Part shown: positions 1 through 7,380 of the stretch, piece by piece
Layout: every line of letters begins with the position of its first letter
Position numbering within the stretch: position 1 is the stretch's first letter
Assembly (NCBI GenBank): GCA_023622515.1
Contig: JAMNZB010000072.1
Location: 1-49,116, forward strand
Direction of reading: 5' to 3'
Source: Bacillota bacterium
GTDB taxonomy: Bacteria > Bacillota > Clostridia > Saccharofermentanales > DTU023
DNA length: 49,116 bases
Notes under the pieces: generated by a model
Database searches by the model: none
What the model was told of the DNA's origin: nothing
The model's input: only the letters and a program-made list of their open reading frames with translations
Position numbers and translations under genes: made by a program

Positions 1-103
1 TAAAATTACTTCCTCAAAAGTCTTTTCAAGGGCTCGTTTGTGTTTCGTCTGCTATTCAATTTTCAAAGTCCATTCTCTCGACCGCTCTTTTGAGCGCTTG
101 ACA
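1..103 (-). other. Leader of an rRNA operon, 16S gene beyond the left edge
   Basis: Read on the minus strand, the transcript would begin just after the -10 box at 104-109. It forms a hairpin GCGCTC-AAAA-GAGCG (83-97) and then contains GGACTTTGAAAATTGAATAG (52-71). This resembles the boxA-like CTTTGAAAACT segment that precedes 16S rRNA in Bacillus and Clostridium rrn operons. No protein coding is evident. The 16S gene itself is not in the window, so its presence to the left is inferred. Confidence 0.6.
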
Positions 104-133
104 ATACTAGCAAAAACTTACTAAGTCTGTCAA
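104..133 (-). promoter_or_regulatory. Sigma-A promoter of the rRNA operon
   Basis: On the minus strand TTGACA (128-133) is followed after 18 bases by TAGTAT (104-109), close to the housekeeping consensus. It sits directly upstream of the rRNA-like leader. AT-rich sequence with two AATAGACAAA-like repeats lies just upstream (about 155-200) and could be an UP-element region. From about 200 to 340 I see nothing further that I can support, apart from the end of the upstream regulator gene. Confidence 0.6.
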
Positions 134-340
134 ATACTTTTTTCGATTTGTTGAATTTGTCTATTTTTAAAGTTTTCTCTTTTTTACCTTTGTCTATTTG
201 TTTGGCTATTTGCTCTTTTTAGCAGACCTTTAATGCTGGCTTAACCTAGTCAAAGCACATAGCCTCAGCGGCCGGTAAGCTCCCACGGATTCTATTCAAT
301 GAAGCTCGCTTAGCTATAAAGCAAAAAACAGTCGGTGCTT

Positions 341-805
341 CTAACCAAAACGAGACTGAGTATCCGGCTCTACTTTTTCTAGGATCATAGATGTCATGGT
401 CTCTTTGATATGGTTGGTAGCCAATAATTTATCATGCAACATGGTTAAATCATTTGTTGACCCGGCCCGAACCCGGAGCATCAGGCTATACTGCCCTGTA
501 ATCCGCTCACAAGACAAAATATAGTGATTGGAATTTGACAGCTCCATGATTTCCTCAATGAGGTTTGTGAAATTTTGTGTATCGACCCACAAATTAATCA
601 TGGCGTGAATGGGAAGACCGAGCTTATCCCAATTTAACTCTGCTGTATAGGACTTTATGACACCTGAATCAGTCAGTTTCTGTACGCGTTTATGTATAGC
701 CGGCCTGGTCATACCAAGTTCTTTGGAAATGGCCTCATGGGTCATACGCCCATCCTTTCTAAGGAGTTGGACGATTTTTAAGTCTATATCATCTAAGCGT
801 GGCAT
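341..805 (-). CDS. Lrp/AsnC-family transcriptional regulator (copy 1)
   Basis: A 154-residue protein with the Lrp/AsnC layout. The N-terminal winged helix-turn-helix (about residues 4-60) shows DLKIVQLLRKDGRMTHEAIS and TRPAIHKRVQKL. The C-terminal RAM domain (about 65-145) normally binds an amino acid and forms oligomers. The ATG at 805 is chosen because GGAGGG lies six bases upstream; a longer reading frame to 856 has no such site. It is the last gene of the hydroxyproline region and shares fold and length with the regulator at 22950-23408 at the other end. By family, such proteins sense amino acids and often control their own gene and nearby catabolic genes. The ligand cannot be read from the sequence; proline, hydroxyproline or glutamate are guesses. 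Confidence 0.9.
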   Translation of the reverse strand: MPRLDDIDLKIVQLLRKDGRMTHEAISKELGMTRPAIHKRVQKLTDSGVIKSYTAELNWDKLGLPIHAMINLWVDTQNFTNLIEEIMELSNSNHYILSCERITGQYSLMLRVRAGSTNDLTMLHDKLLATNHIKETMTSMILEKVEPDTQSRFG

Positions 806-883
806 AATTTCCCTCCACAAATATTTCCTATATATTTTAGCGCTTCTAAGATTCAACTTAACTTCGGCTAAACCGGGACAAAG

Positions 884-900
884 AAAGATCTTGAATCTTT
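884..900. promoter_or_regulatory. Possible operator upstream of Lrp copy 1
   Basis: A dyad AAAGAT-CTTGA-ATCTTT lies between the proposed promoter (911-939) and the start of the Lrp gene. Its size (17 bases) and place suit an autoregulatory Lrp site, but the sequence does not match a consensus I can quote. Confidence 0.3.
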
Positions 901-910
901 TCGTATTGTT

Positions 911-939
911 AGATTAGCAATATTCGCTCCTTTCGTCAA
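911..939 (-). promoter_or_regulatory. Promoter for Lrp copy 1
   Basis: On the minus strand TTGACG (934-939) and TAATCT (911-916) are separated by 17 bases. This gives the regulator its own promoter and a leader of about 100 bases, downstream of the hairpin at 993-1030. Confidence 0.45.
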
Positions 940-992
940 ATTCCAGAGGAGTTGCATCCGCTTTTGGCACTTTTGTTAACTTGTTCCTATAT

Positions 993-1030
993 GAGAAATG
1001 CCTCCGCAAAAACCGGCGGAGGCATTTCTC
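993..1030 (-). terminator. Strong hairpin after the P5C dehydrogenase gene
   Basis: A perfect 15-bp stem (993-1007 with 1016-1030) carries an 8-base loop. It lies about 110 bases past the stop codon of the P5C dehydrogenase and before the Lrp promoter. No run of U follows on either strand, so it may be a U-poor terminator or an mRNA 3'-end stabiliser. The rest of 806-1139 holds only the Lrp promoter and dyad listed separately. Confidence 0.6.
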
Positions 1031-1139
1031 TATGGAGACGGACACATTCTGTGTGCAGAATCTTATTCTTTTTTCGGAAGACTTATCCGCTCATGGGCAC
1101 TTCTTGTCCTGAGCGAATAGTCCCTCTTGTAGCGGAGCT

Positions 1140-2768
1140 TTATTCTTCTTCCATAAAGGGATACTCAACCAGGGTATCCGGCACAAAGTTTTCCTTAATG
1201 ACCCTGGGGCTTGTCCAGCGTACCATATTAAAGATACTACCTGCTTTATCATTGGTTCCCGAAGCTCTGGCACCGCCAAAGGGTTGCTGACCAACAACAG
1301 CACCTGTCGGTTTGTCGTTGATATAGAAGTTTCCGGCCGCATGCCTAAAGGCTTTCTCAAGCTGAATAATAGCCTCCCTGTCCTGGGCAAAAATGGCACC
1401 CGTTAAGGCGTAAGGGCTTGTGCTTTCACAGAGGGCAACCGCTTCTTCTAATTCATCATCTTCATACACATAGACCGTTAATACCGGGCCGAAGATTTCT
1501 TCTTCCATTGTTTTGAAATGGGGGTCTTTTGTTTCGATAATGGTTGGTCTGATAAAGTAGCCCTTTGATTTGTCATAGGAACCGCAAAGGACTTCTGCAT
1601 CGCCACTTTCCCGAGCATAATCAATGTAGGAGGCAATGCTGTCGAAGGCACTTTCATCAATGACAGCGGTCATGAAGTTTCTGAAGTCTCTGGGATCGCC
1701 CATGCGAATAGCTTCGGTCTTATCGACTAAAGGCTTTTTTATGTCTTGCCAAATAGACCTGGGGATATAGGCACGAGAAGCCGCGGAACATTTTTGTCCC
1801 TGATATTCGAAGGCTCCCCGGATCATGGCCGGAACCAGGATATCTTTATTGGCGCTGGGGTGGGCAAAGATAAAGTCTTTACCGCCTGTTTCGCCAACAA
1901 GGCGTGGATACTGCTCATAGTTGGCAATATTTTTACCGATATCTGCCCAAATTGTATTGAAGGTATTGCTTGAGCCTGTAAAGTGAAAACCACCGAGACG
2001 AGGGTCAGAAAGGACATAGTCTGAAGCATCTCTTCCACTACAAGGAACAAAGTTTATGACGCCATCCGGCAAGCCTGCTTCTTTTAAGAGCAAGTAAATA
2101 TAGTAGTTGGATAAGGCGGCTGTTCTTGCCGGTTTCCAAACAACGACATTCCCCATGATAGCCGGGGCAATAGCAAGGTTGCCACCAATAGAGCTGAAGT
2201 TAAAGGGAGAAATTGCCATAATAAAGCCATCGAGCGCCCTATATTCTGTTCTGTTCCATATATTTTTAACACTTAAGGGCTGTTCCTTATAAAGTTCGGC
2301 AGCAAATTGAACGTCAAAACGTAAGAAGTCACAAAGTTCTGCAGCGGCATCGATTTCTGCCTGATAGCAAGTTTTGGACTGGCCTAGCATCGTCGAGGCA
2401 TTAATTTTGTCACGCCAGGGACCGGAGAGGAGGTCTGCGGCCTTCAAAAAGATGGCTGCCCGGTGGGTAAAAGGCATGGCTTCCCATTCTGCCTTTGCTT
2501 CCATTGCTGCATCAACAGCCATTTTCAATTCTTTTTCACCGGCTAGGCTATATTCGGCAAGGACATGGCCGTGGTCATGAGGCATGACAACCTTACCCTT
2601 TTTCTCCGTATAGACTTCTTTTCCCCCAATAATCAAGGGAATCTGGACAACTTCTGCACTTTGCTTCTCTAGTTCTGCCTTCAAGCTTGCTTTTTCCGCA
2701 CTTCCCGGCGCATAAGACAAGACCGGCTCATTTACTGCTTTAGGAATTGGACAATACGAATTATACAT
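1140..2768 (-). CDS. pruA: L-glutamate gamma-semialdehyde (P5C) dehydrogenase, group 1
   Basis: A 542-residue aldehyde dehydrogenase that oxidises pyrroline-5-carboxylate / glutamate semialdehyde to glutamate with NAD(P)+. Visible motifs: SPFNFSSIGGNLA around 187-199, the general base Glu293 in VGETGGKDF, the catalytic Cys327 in YQGQKCSA, and the C-terminal VGQQPFGGARASGTNDK. The early NEPVLSYAPGS and the GPWRDKI / GQSKT / AEIDAAAEL segments are those of the 'group 1' enzymes typified by human ALDH4A1, not the shorter RocA type. The ATG at 2768 has AAAGGTGAG upstream. It follows hypD by about 140 bases that include a hairpin, so it should consume the HypD product. The finished pathway is inferred from gene order. 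Confidence 0.92.
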   Translation of the reverse strand: MYNSYCPIPKAVNEPVLSYAPGSAEKASLKAELEKQSAEVVQIPLIIGGKEVYTEKKGKVVMPHDHGHVLAEYSLAGEKELKMAVDAAMEAKAEWEAMPFTHRAAIFLKAADLLSGPWRDKINASTMLGQSKTCYQAEIDAAAELCDFLRFDVQFAAELYKEQPLSVKNIWNRTEYRALDGFIMAISPFNFSSIGGNLAIAPAIMGNVVVWKPARTAALSNYYIYLLLKEAGLPDGVINFVPCSGRDASDYVLSDPRLGGFHFTGSSNTFNTIWADIGKNIANYEQYPRLVGETGGKDFIFAHPSANKDILVPAMIRGAFEYQGQKCSAASRAYIPRSIWQDIKKPLVDKTEAIRMGDPRDFRNFMTAVIDESAFDSIASYIDYARESGDAEVLCGSYDKSKGYFIRPTIIETKDPHFKTMEEEIFGPVLTVYVYEDDELEEAVALCESTSPYALTGAIFAQDREAIIQLEKAFRHAAGNFYINDKPTGAVVGQQPFGGARASGTNDKAGSIFNMVRWTSPRVIKENFVPDTLVEYPFMEEE

Positions 2769-2849
2769 TTTCTCACCTTTCTTCTTTCAACTTTACTTTC
2801 TGTTTTTTCTGAGCTATTAGAACATAAGCCTAATAGCGAGGCCTTGGGG

Positions 2850-2872
2850 GGCAGGCAGTAAAACTGCCTGCC
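2850..2872 (-). other. Intercistronic hairpin between hypD and the P5C dehydrogenase gene
   Basis: GGCAGGCAGT (2850-2859) and ACTGCCTGCC (2863-2872) form a perfect 10-bp stem with an AAA loop. No U run follows on the minus strand. It lies in the 141-base gap downstream of hypD, so it may stabilise the upstream hypD message or set the ratio between the two genes. It is not a convincing terminator. Confidence 0.5.
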
Positions 2873-2909
2873 AAACTATCCCCTATGCTTTTGTTTTGCT
2901 TTCCTATTT

Positions 2910-5270
2910 TTAAATCACTTGCTCTGTTCTGGCAATGATTTCATCTTGCAGGACCTTATCCAAATTCTTGAAATAGTCACTATATCCTGCAACGCGAACA
3001 ATTAAGTTTTCGTACTCTTGAGGGTTGTTTTGTGCATCAATGAGAGTTTCCCGCGAAACAACATTGAACTGAATATGGTGGCCGCCCATGCGGAAGTAGG
3101 CACGAACCAGCGCCGCCATCCCGCTTAGACCCTTCTCTCCCGCAACGATGCCGGGGGTAAACTTTTGATTCAGGAGGGTGCCACCCGTCTTGCTGTGGTC
3201 CATCTTTGCTGCTGATGCAACAACCCCTGTAGGGCCGATTCGGTCTGCTCCCTTGGAGGGTGAAATACCATCCGCAAGTGGTAAACCGCTCTTTCTGCCT
3301 TCCGGCAAGGCGGAAATGACAGAGCCAAAATAGACATGGCAGGTTGTGGGCAGCATATCAACATGGTGGACACCGCCACGCGGGGCAAGCCGGCCGTCAA
3401 CCATACTATGGTAGAGGTCAAATTGCTCGACCAGGATGGCATCGGCATAATCATCATTATTTCCGTACTTGGGGGTGCGATTATAAACGTAGTCGTGCAA
3501 CTTGTCATGCCCTGCAAAATTATCTTTCAGGGCTTGCACGAGTTCTTCCCAGCTAAAGTTTTGCTGGTCAAAAATATTATATTTTATAGCGGAAAAGCTA
3601 TCCGTTAAGTTGGCAATACCAACACCTTGAATATAGCTTGTGTTATATCTTGCTCCGCCGGAGTTGTAGTCTAAGCCTTTGCTTATACAGTCATCAGTAA
3701 CCACGGATAGGAAGGGGACCTGCATGACCTCGGAGAAGATATCACCGATAATCATGTTGCCACGGACTTTAATATCGATAAAATGTTTTAACTGTTTGGT
3801 ATAGGCCTCAAGCAATTCTTCATAACTGGTAAAGTCGGTAACCTCACCTGTCTTCAGACCAAGCTGCTTACCACTTTGCGGGTCAATCCCGTTATGCAAG
3901 GTTAATTCCAGAATCTTAGGCAGGTTGAAATAACCGGTCAGGATATAGGCCTCTTTTCCGAAGGCTCCTGCTTCTACACAACCGCTTGTGCCGCCTTGTC
4001 TGGCATCAATAAGGTCCTTACCCTGGTTGACCAGCTCTTTGATGACCATATCACAGTTGAAGATAGAAGGTTGCCCATAGCCCGTTCTGGTAATATCAAT
4101 CGCTTTCTTTAGGAATGCATCCGGTGTCTTGTGGCTGATTTGAACATTGGAGCCGGGTTGGAGCATTCTCATCTCACGAATGACATCAAGAACAAGATAG
4201 CTTAATTCGTTAACACCATCTTCACCCTCATCGTTCAAGCCGCCGACATTAATGGTACAGAAGTCAAAATAGGTGCTGCTTTCTTTTAAAGTAATACCTA
4301 CCTTAGGGGGGGCCGGTTGATTGTTAAACTTAATCCAGAAGCATTGGAGAATTTCTTCGGCTTCTTCCTTGGTCATGCTGCCATCGGCAAGTTCTCTTGC
4401 GTAGAAGGGGTAGAGGTGTTGGTCAATACGACCGGGGTTGTAGGAGTCCCAGGGGTTCAGCTCCGTAACGACCCCAAGGTGGACAAACCAGTACATTTGA
4501 ATGGCTTCCGTAAAAGTTCTGGGGGCATAGCGGGGGACGCGACGACAGGTTTCGACAATCTTCTCCAGCTCCGCCTTACGCACAGGGTCTGTACAGGCCG
4601 CAGCCAGTTTTTCTGCTTCATCGGCATAGCGATCAGCTTGAATAATCAGGGCATCGCAGGCAATATCCATAGCCTTCAGGTGTTCCTTCTTTTTGGGAGC
4701 CTCAGGATCCGTAAAGAAATCAAGGTCGGCTATAGCTTTAGCAATTTTTTCTTTAAAGTCCAGGAAACCATATTTGTAGATTTTTCCGTCACCGGCTGTA
4801 TGGCCGGGGCCCCGTTGCTCCATAAACTCAGTAAAGATTCCGGCAGCATAGGCCTCTCTCCACTCGTCATCAACCCTCTCCAAGAGCATGTGGCGGGTTG
4901 AACGATTCTTCCAGAAAGGAATAATTTCTTCTTCTTGTATTCTTCTTGCTTCATCGGAGACCTTGAAGGAAATTTGATCCCGGGAATCCATGATGTCAAA
5001 GTCTTCCAGAGTATGGCAGCATAGCTCGGGGAAGGTCGGCGTGGCTTGCGGACCCTCGCAGCGCTCTCCGACGATTAATTCACCTTCATTGATACAGATC
5101 GTTTTCGTTTCCATAATTTCTTTGAAGGCGAGGGCTCTAAGCACCGGATAAGAAACAGAACCTAAATATTCCTTATAAACCCTTGTTACAGCCTGGGCTC
5201 TTTCCATCGAGATATAGGGGGCTGTATTTACGCTTTGCTCTCTTAATTTTTCAACTCTTTTTGTTTTCAT
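2910..5270 (-). CDS. hypD: trans-4-hydroxy-L-proline dehydratase (glycyl radical enzyme)
   Basis: A 786-residue cytosolic glycyl radical enzyme that removes water from trans-4-hydroxy-L-proline to give pyrroline-5-carboxylate. The thiyl Cys431 and base Glu433 lie in GGTSGCVEAGAFGKE. The glycyl residue Gly762 is in RVAGYSDYF. Every active-site position I recall from Clostridioides difficile HypD recurs with a constant offset of three: Phe149, His157, Asp275, Ser331, Asp336, Phe337, Tyr447 and Thr642. This argues against pyruvate formate-lyase, glycerol dehydratase or choline lyase. The ATG at 5270 has AAAGGAG just upstream; an in-frame start at 5309 would overlap the activase. The activase gene ends 19 bases upstream. 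Related dehydratases for other hydroxyproline isomers exist, so the stereochemistry is a strong inference, not proof. Confidence 0.95.
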   Translation of the reverse strand: MKTKRVEKLREQSVNTAPYISMERAQAVTRVYKEYLGSVSYPVLRALAFKEIMETKTICINEGELIVGERCEGPQATPTFPELCCHTLEDFDIMDSRDQISFKVSDEARRIQEEEIIPFWKNRSTRHMLLERVDDEWREAYAAGIFTEFMEQRGPGHTAGDGKIYKYGFLDFKEKIAKAIADLDFFTDPEAPKKKEHLKAMDIACDALIIQADRYADEAEKLAAACTDPVRKAELEKIVETCRRVPRYAPRTFTEAIQMYWFVHLGVVTELNPWDSYNPGRIDQHLYPFYARELADGSMTKEEAEEILQCFWIKFNNQPAPPKVGITLKESSTYFDFCTINVGGLNDEGEDGVNELSYLVLDVIREMRMLQPGSNVQISHKTPDAFLKKAIDITRTGYGQPSIFNCDMVIKELVNQGKDLIDARQGGTSGCVEAGAFGKEAYILTGYFNLPKILELTLHNGIDPQSGKQLGLKTGEVTDFTSYEELLEAYTKQLKHFIDIKVRGNMIIGDIFSEVMQVPFLSVVTDDCISKGLDYNSGGARYNTSYIQGVGIANLTDSFSAIKYNIFDQQNFSWEELVQALKDNFAGHDKLHDYVYNRTPKYGNNDDYADAILVEQFDLYHSMVDGRLAPRGGVHHVDMLPTTCHVYFGSVISALPEGRKSGLPLADGISPSKGADRIGPTGVVASAAKMDHSKTGGTLLNQKFTPGIVAGEKGLSGMAALVRAYFRMGGHHIQFNVVSRETLIDAQNNPQEYENLIVRVAGYSDYFKNLDKVLQDEIIARTEQVI

Positions 5271-5289
5271 TCTTGCTCCTTTCTTGGCC

Positions 5290-6207
5290 TTATCCACCGA
5301 TAAGTACATTTCCGTAGTTCCTTAACTCTTTTTCCATCTCTGCCAGCTCCTCTTCTGAGGGTGTATAGAAATCGGCACTCTTTAAGTCTTTCCACAATTT
5401 TTCGTATTTGTGCTTGCCATGACTATGGTATGGCAAGAGGTGTATATTGCGGACCTTCACCTCGCTTAACAAGGCTCGCGTCTTGCTTACAAACTGTTCG
5501 GTAAGATTGTATCCCCCGATAACCGGTATTCTTAAATCGATTAGGGCGCCTTTTGCAGAAAGTTTTTTTAGGTTTCCCTCAATCAGATTGTAATCGGCTT
5601 TTGTGTATTCATATAAAAGTTTCGGATCATTGTGTTTCCAGTCATAGAGAATGAGATCCGTGTAGGGCAGGACCTTTTCCAAGGAAGAAAAACTTGCTTG
5701 CCCTGATGTATCCAGGGCAACATGGATATCACGCTCCTTGAGGATCTTAGCAACTGCCGCAACAAAATCGGCTTGACCTAAGGGTTCCCCGCCTGAAAAA
5801 GTCACCCCACCTCCACTTTCCTCGAAGAAAATCTTATCCTTGAGCAACTCTCCAGCTAACTCTTCAGGACTCCAATCTTCTCCCTTTTCTTGCAAGGCAG
5901 AAAAGTAACAGGCATTAATGCAGGCAAAACAGTGTATACACTTCTCTTTGTAGTATACAAGCTTCTCGCCCTTGTCAGAGGTATCATCTGTGACAAATTC
6001 AATGGCTCCCTCGGGACATGCCGCAACACAATTCTTGCAGGACACACAGTTTTTTGCATCCCACATGATTTCTTTTTCATACCAAAGACCTTCGGGGTTG
6101 TGGCACCAGACACAACGCAAGGGGCAGCCCTTGAGGAAAACAGTGGTTCTCACCCCGGGACCGTCATGGATGGAAAAATGTTGGATGCTAAATATCGTTC
6201 CGCGCAT
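5290..6207 (-). CDS. Radical-SAM activase of HypD
   Basis: A 305-residue glycyl-radical-enzyme activating protein. It uses S-adenosylmethionine and an iron-sulfur cluster to place the radical on the glycine of its partner. The radical-SAM triad is C28-x3-C32-x2-C35 in KGCPLRCVWCHNPEG. An inserted ferredoxin-like part has two four-cysteine sets (54/57/60/64 and 90/93/96/100), typical of activases of dehydratase-type enzymes and absent from the short pyruvate formate-lyase activase. GGGVTFSGGEP (about 133-143) is the usual SAM-contacting segment. The gene sits 19 bases before hypD and 33 bases after the amidohydrolase, so the genes are probably co-transcribed. Confidence 0.94.
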   Translation of the reverse strand: MRGTIFSIQHFSIHDGPGVRTTVFLKGCPLRCVWCHNPEGLWYEKEIMWDAKNCVSCKNCVAACPEGAIEFVTDDTSDKGEKLVYYKEKCIHCFACINACYFSALQEKGEDWSPEELAGELLKDKIFFEESGGGVTFSGGEPLGQADFVAAVAKILKERDIHVALDTSGQASFSSLEKVLPYTDLILYDWKHNDPKLLYEYTKADYNLIEGNLKKLSAKGALIDLRIPVIGGYNLTEQFVSKTRALLSEVKVRNIHLLPYHSHGKHKYEKLWKDLKSADFYTPSEEELAEMEKELRNYGNVLIGG

Positions 6208-6240
6208 ATCTTCTTATTCACCTAACCTCTTTACAAATTT

Positions 6241-7380
6241 TTATGCTTCGTAAACAAGTTTTCCTTTCTGCCATGTTTTTTCTACCCTTGCCGCTACCTC
6301 CAAGCAGGGAATACCGGAAAACAAAGCCAGGTCAGCTTCTTTTCCTACTTCAATAGAGCCCACATAGTCATCAATACCCAAAATAATGGCAGGATTCAGG
6401 GTCAGCATGACTATGGCCCGCCTATAATCCAAGCCTTGGCGAACCGCTTCGCCGGCATGTTGGATTAAGGAATCGACCGCAATAATCGGTGAATCGGAAA
6501 TGATTGAACAGCAGACACCGGCTTGATCTAAGGCAACAAGAGCTTCCGGGTCAATTTTTCTTGCTTCACCCGGAGTAGTCAGAGACCCCATAGGGCCAAA
6601 GCAAACATAGGGTTTGGCCTCAATAATATCCTCAAGGTAGTCGCTGGCTCCCCACACGTGTTCTAAAGAAAAAGCAGCCCCCACAAATTTGGCCAGTTCA
6701 ATCGCTGTGGGAATATCATATTGGGTACAATGTATTTTAAGCGGCATTTCTCCCCGAAAGACGGGCAGAGTAGCTTCAAAATCCACATTATAGTCAACTT
6801 TTTCCCCCTTCTCTTTTTTCTCATAATAGTCTCTGGCTTTGCTAAAGAAAGCCTTAGCCATGGGGGGAATACTCATTCTGGTAGAAGGGGCTTGTGACCG
6901 GCTGCCATAGGTTAAAATAGGATTCCCACCCAGGGCTATTTTGCAGGCCGCCTTTTCTCTGACCAGCATCTCGGCTAAATTATCCCCTGAAGTTTTAACT
7001 ATAGAAGCAATACCATTAAAAAGACTTCCGCTACCCGGGCAAACCATCAGGGTCGTAATCCCCATCCTCCGGCAGCTGTCAAAATCTTTGGAAAGGGGAT
7101 TAATCGAATAAAAAGCTATCGGGGCCGCACTCATGGGATTGGTCATTTCATTTAGGTCATCGAGCTCCCGGTCATAGGAAAAATCCATACCGCCAATATG
7201 AGAATGGGCATCAATCAAACCCGGAAGAAGTACTTTCCCCCTTGCATCAACTACTTCTTCCCCCGGTTTTGCCACAAGACTCTCTGCAATCTCGCAAATA
7301 AAACCATCCTCTACCCGCACAGAACCGGGATTGAGTTCCTCGCCGTTTCCGATAAAAATATGGGCGTTTTTAATAAGCAT
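6241..7380 (-). CDS. Metal-dependent amidohydrolase, candidate prolidase-type dipeptidase
   Basis: A 379-residue cytosolic protein of the imidazolonepropionase-related group of the amidohydrolase superfamily. The metal ligands are all present: His59 and His61 (GLIDAHSHIGG), His217 (LKIHCTQ), His241 (SLEHVWG) and Asp296 (ISDSP). A conserved C-terminal LTLNPAIILG...GSIEVGKEADL closes the barrel. Some members of this group cut Xaa-Pro dipeptides, which would fit a neighbourhood of peptide importers and hydroxyproline breakdown; this substrate is inferred. The ATG at 7380 is preferred because the protein then starts like its neighbour (MLIKNAHIFIGNG); an in-frame start at 7401 is possible. Its start overlaps the end of the upstream paralogue by 11 bases, suggesting translational coupling. 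Confidence 0.8.
   Translation of the reverse strand: MLIKNAHIFIGNGEELNPGSVRVEDGFICEIAESLVAKPGEEVVDARGKVLLPGLIDAHSHIGGMDFSYDRELDDLNEMTNPMSAAPIAFYSINPLSKDFDSCRRMGITTLMVCPGSGSLFNGIASIVKTSGDNLAEMLVREKAACKIALGGNPILTYGSRSQAPSTRMSIPPMAKAFFSKARDYYEKKEKGEKVDYNVDFEATLPVFRGEMPLKIHCTQYDIPTAIELAKFVGAAFSLEHVWGASDYLEDIIEAKPYVCFGPMGSLTTPGEARKIDPEALVALDQAGVCCSIISDSPIIAVDSLIQHAGEAVRQGLDYRRAIVMLTLNPAIILGIDDYVGSIEVGKEADLALFSGIPCLEVAARVEKTWQKGKLVYEA

Noticed and set aside
4317-4901. 194-codon plus-strand open frame
   Set aside because: It lies wholly antisense to hypD, whose motifs are intact, and has no family features.
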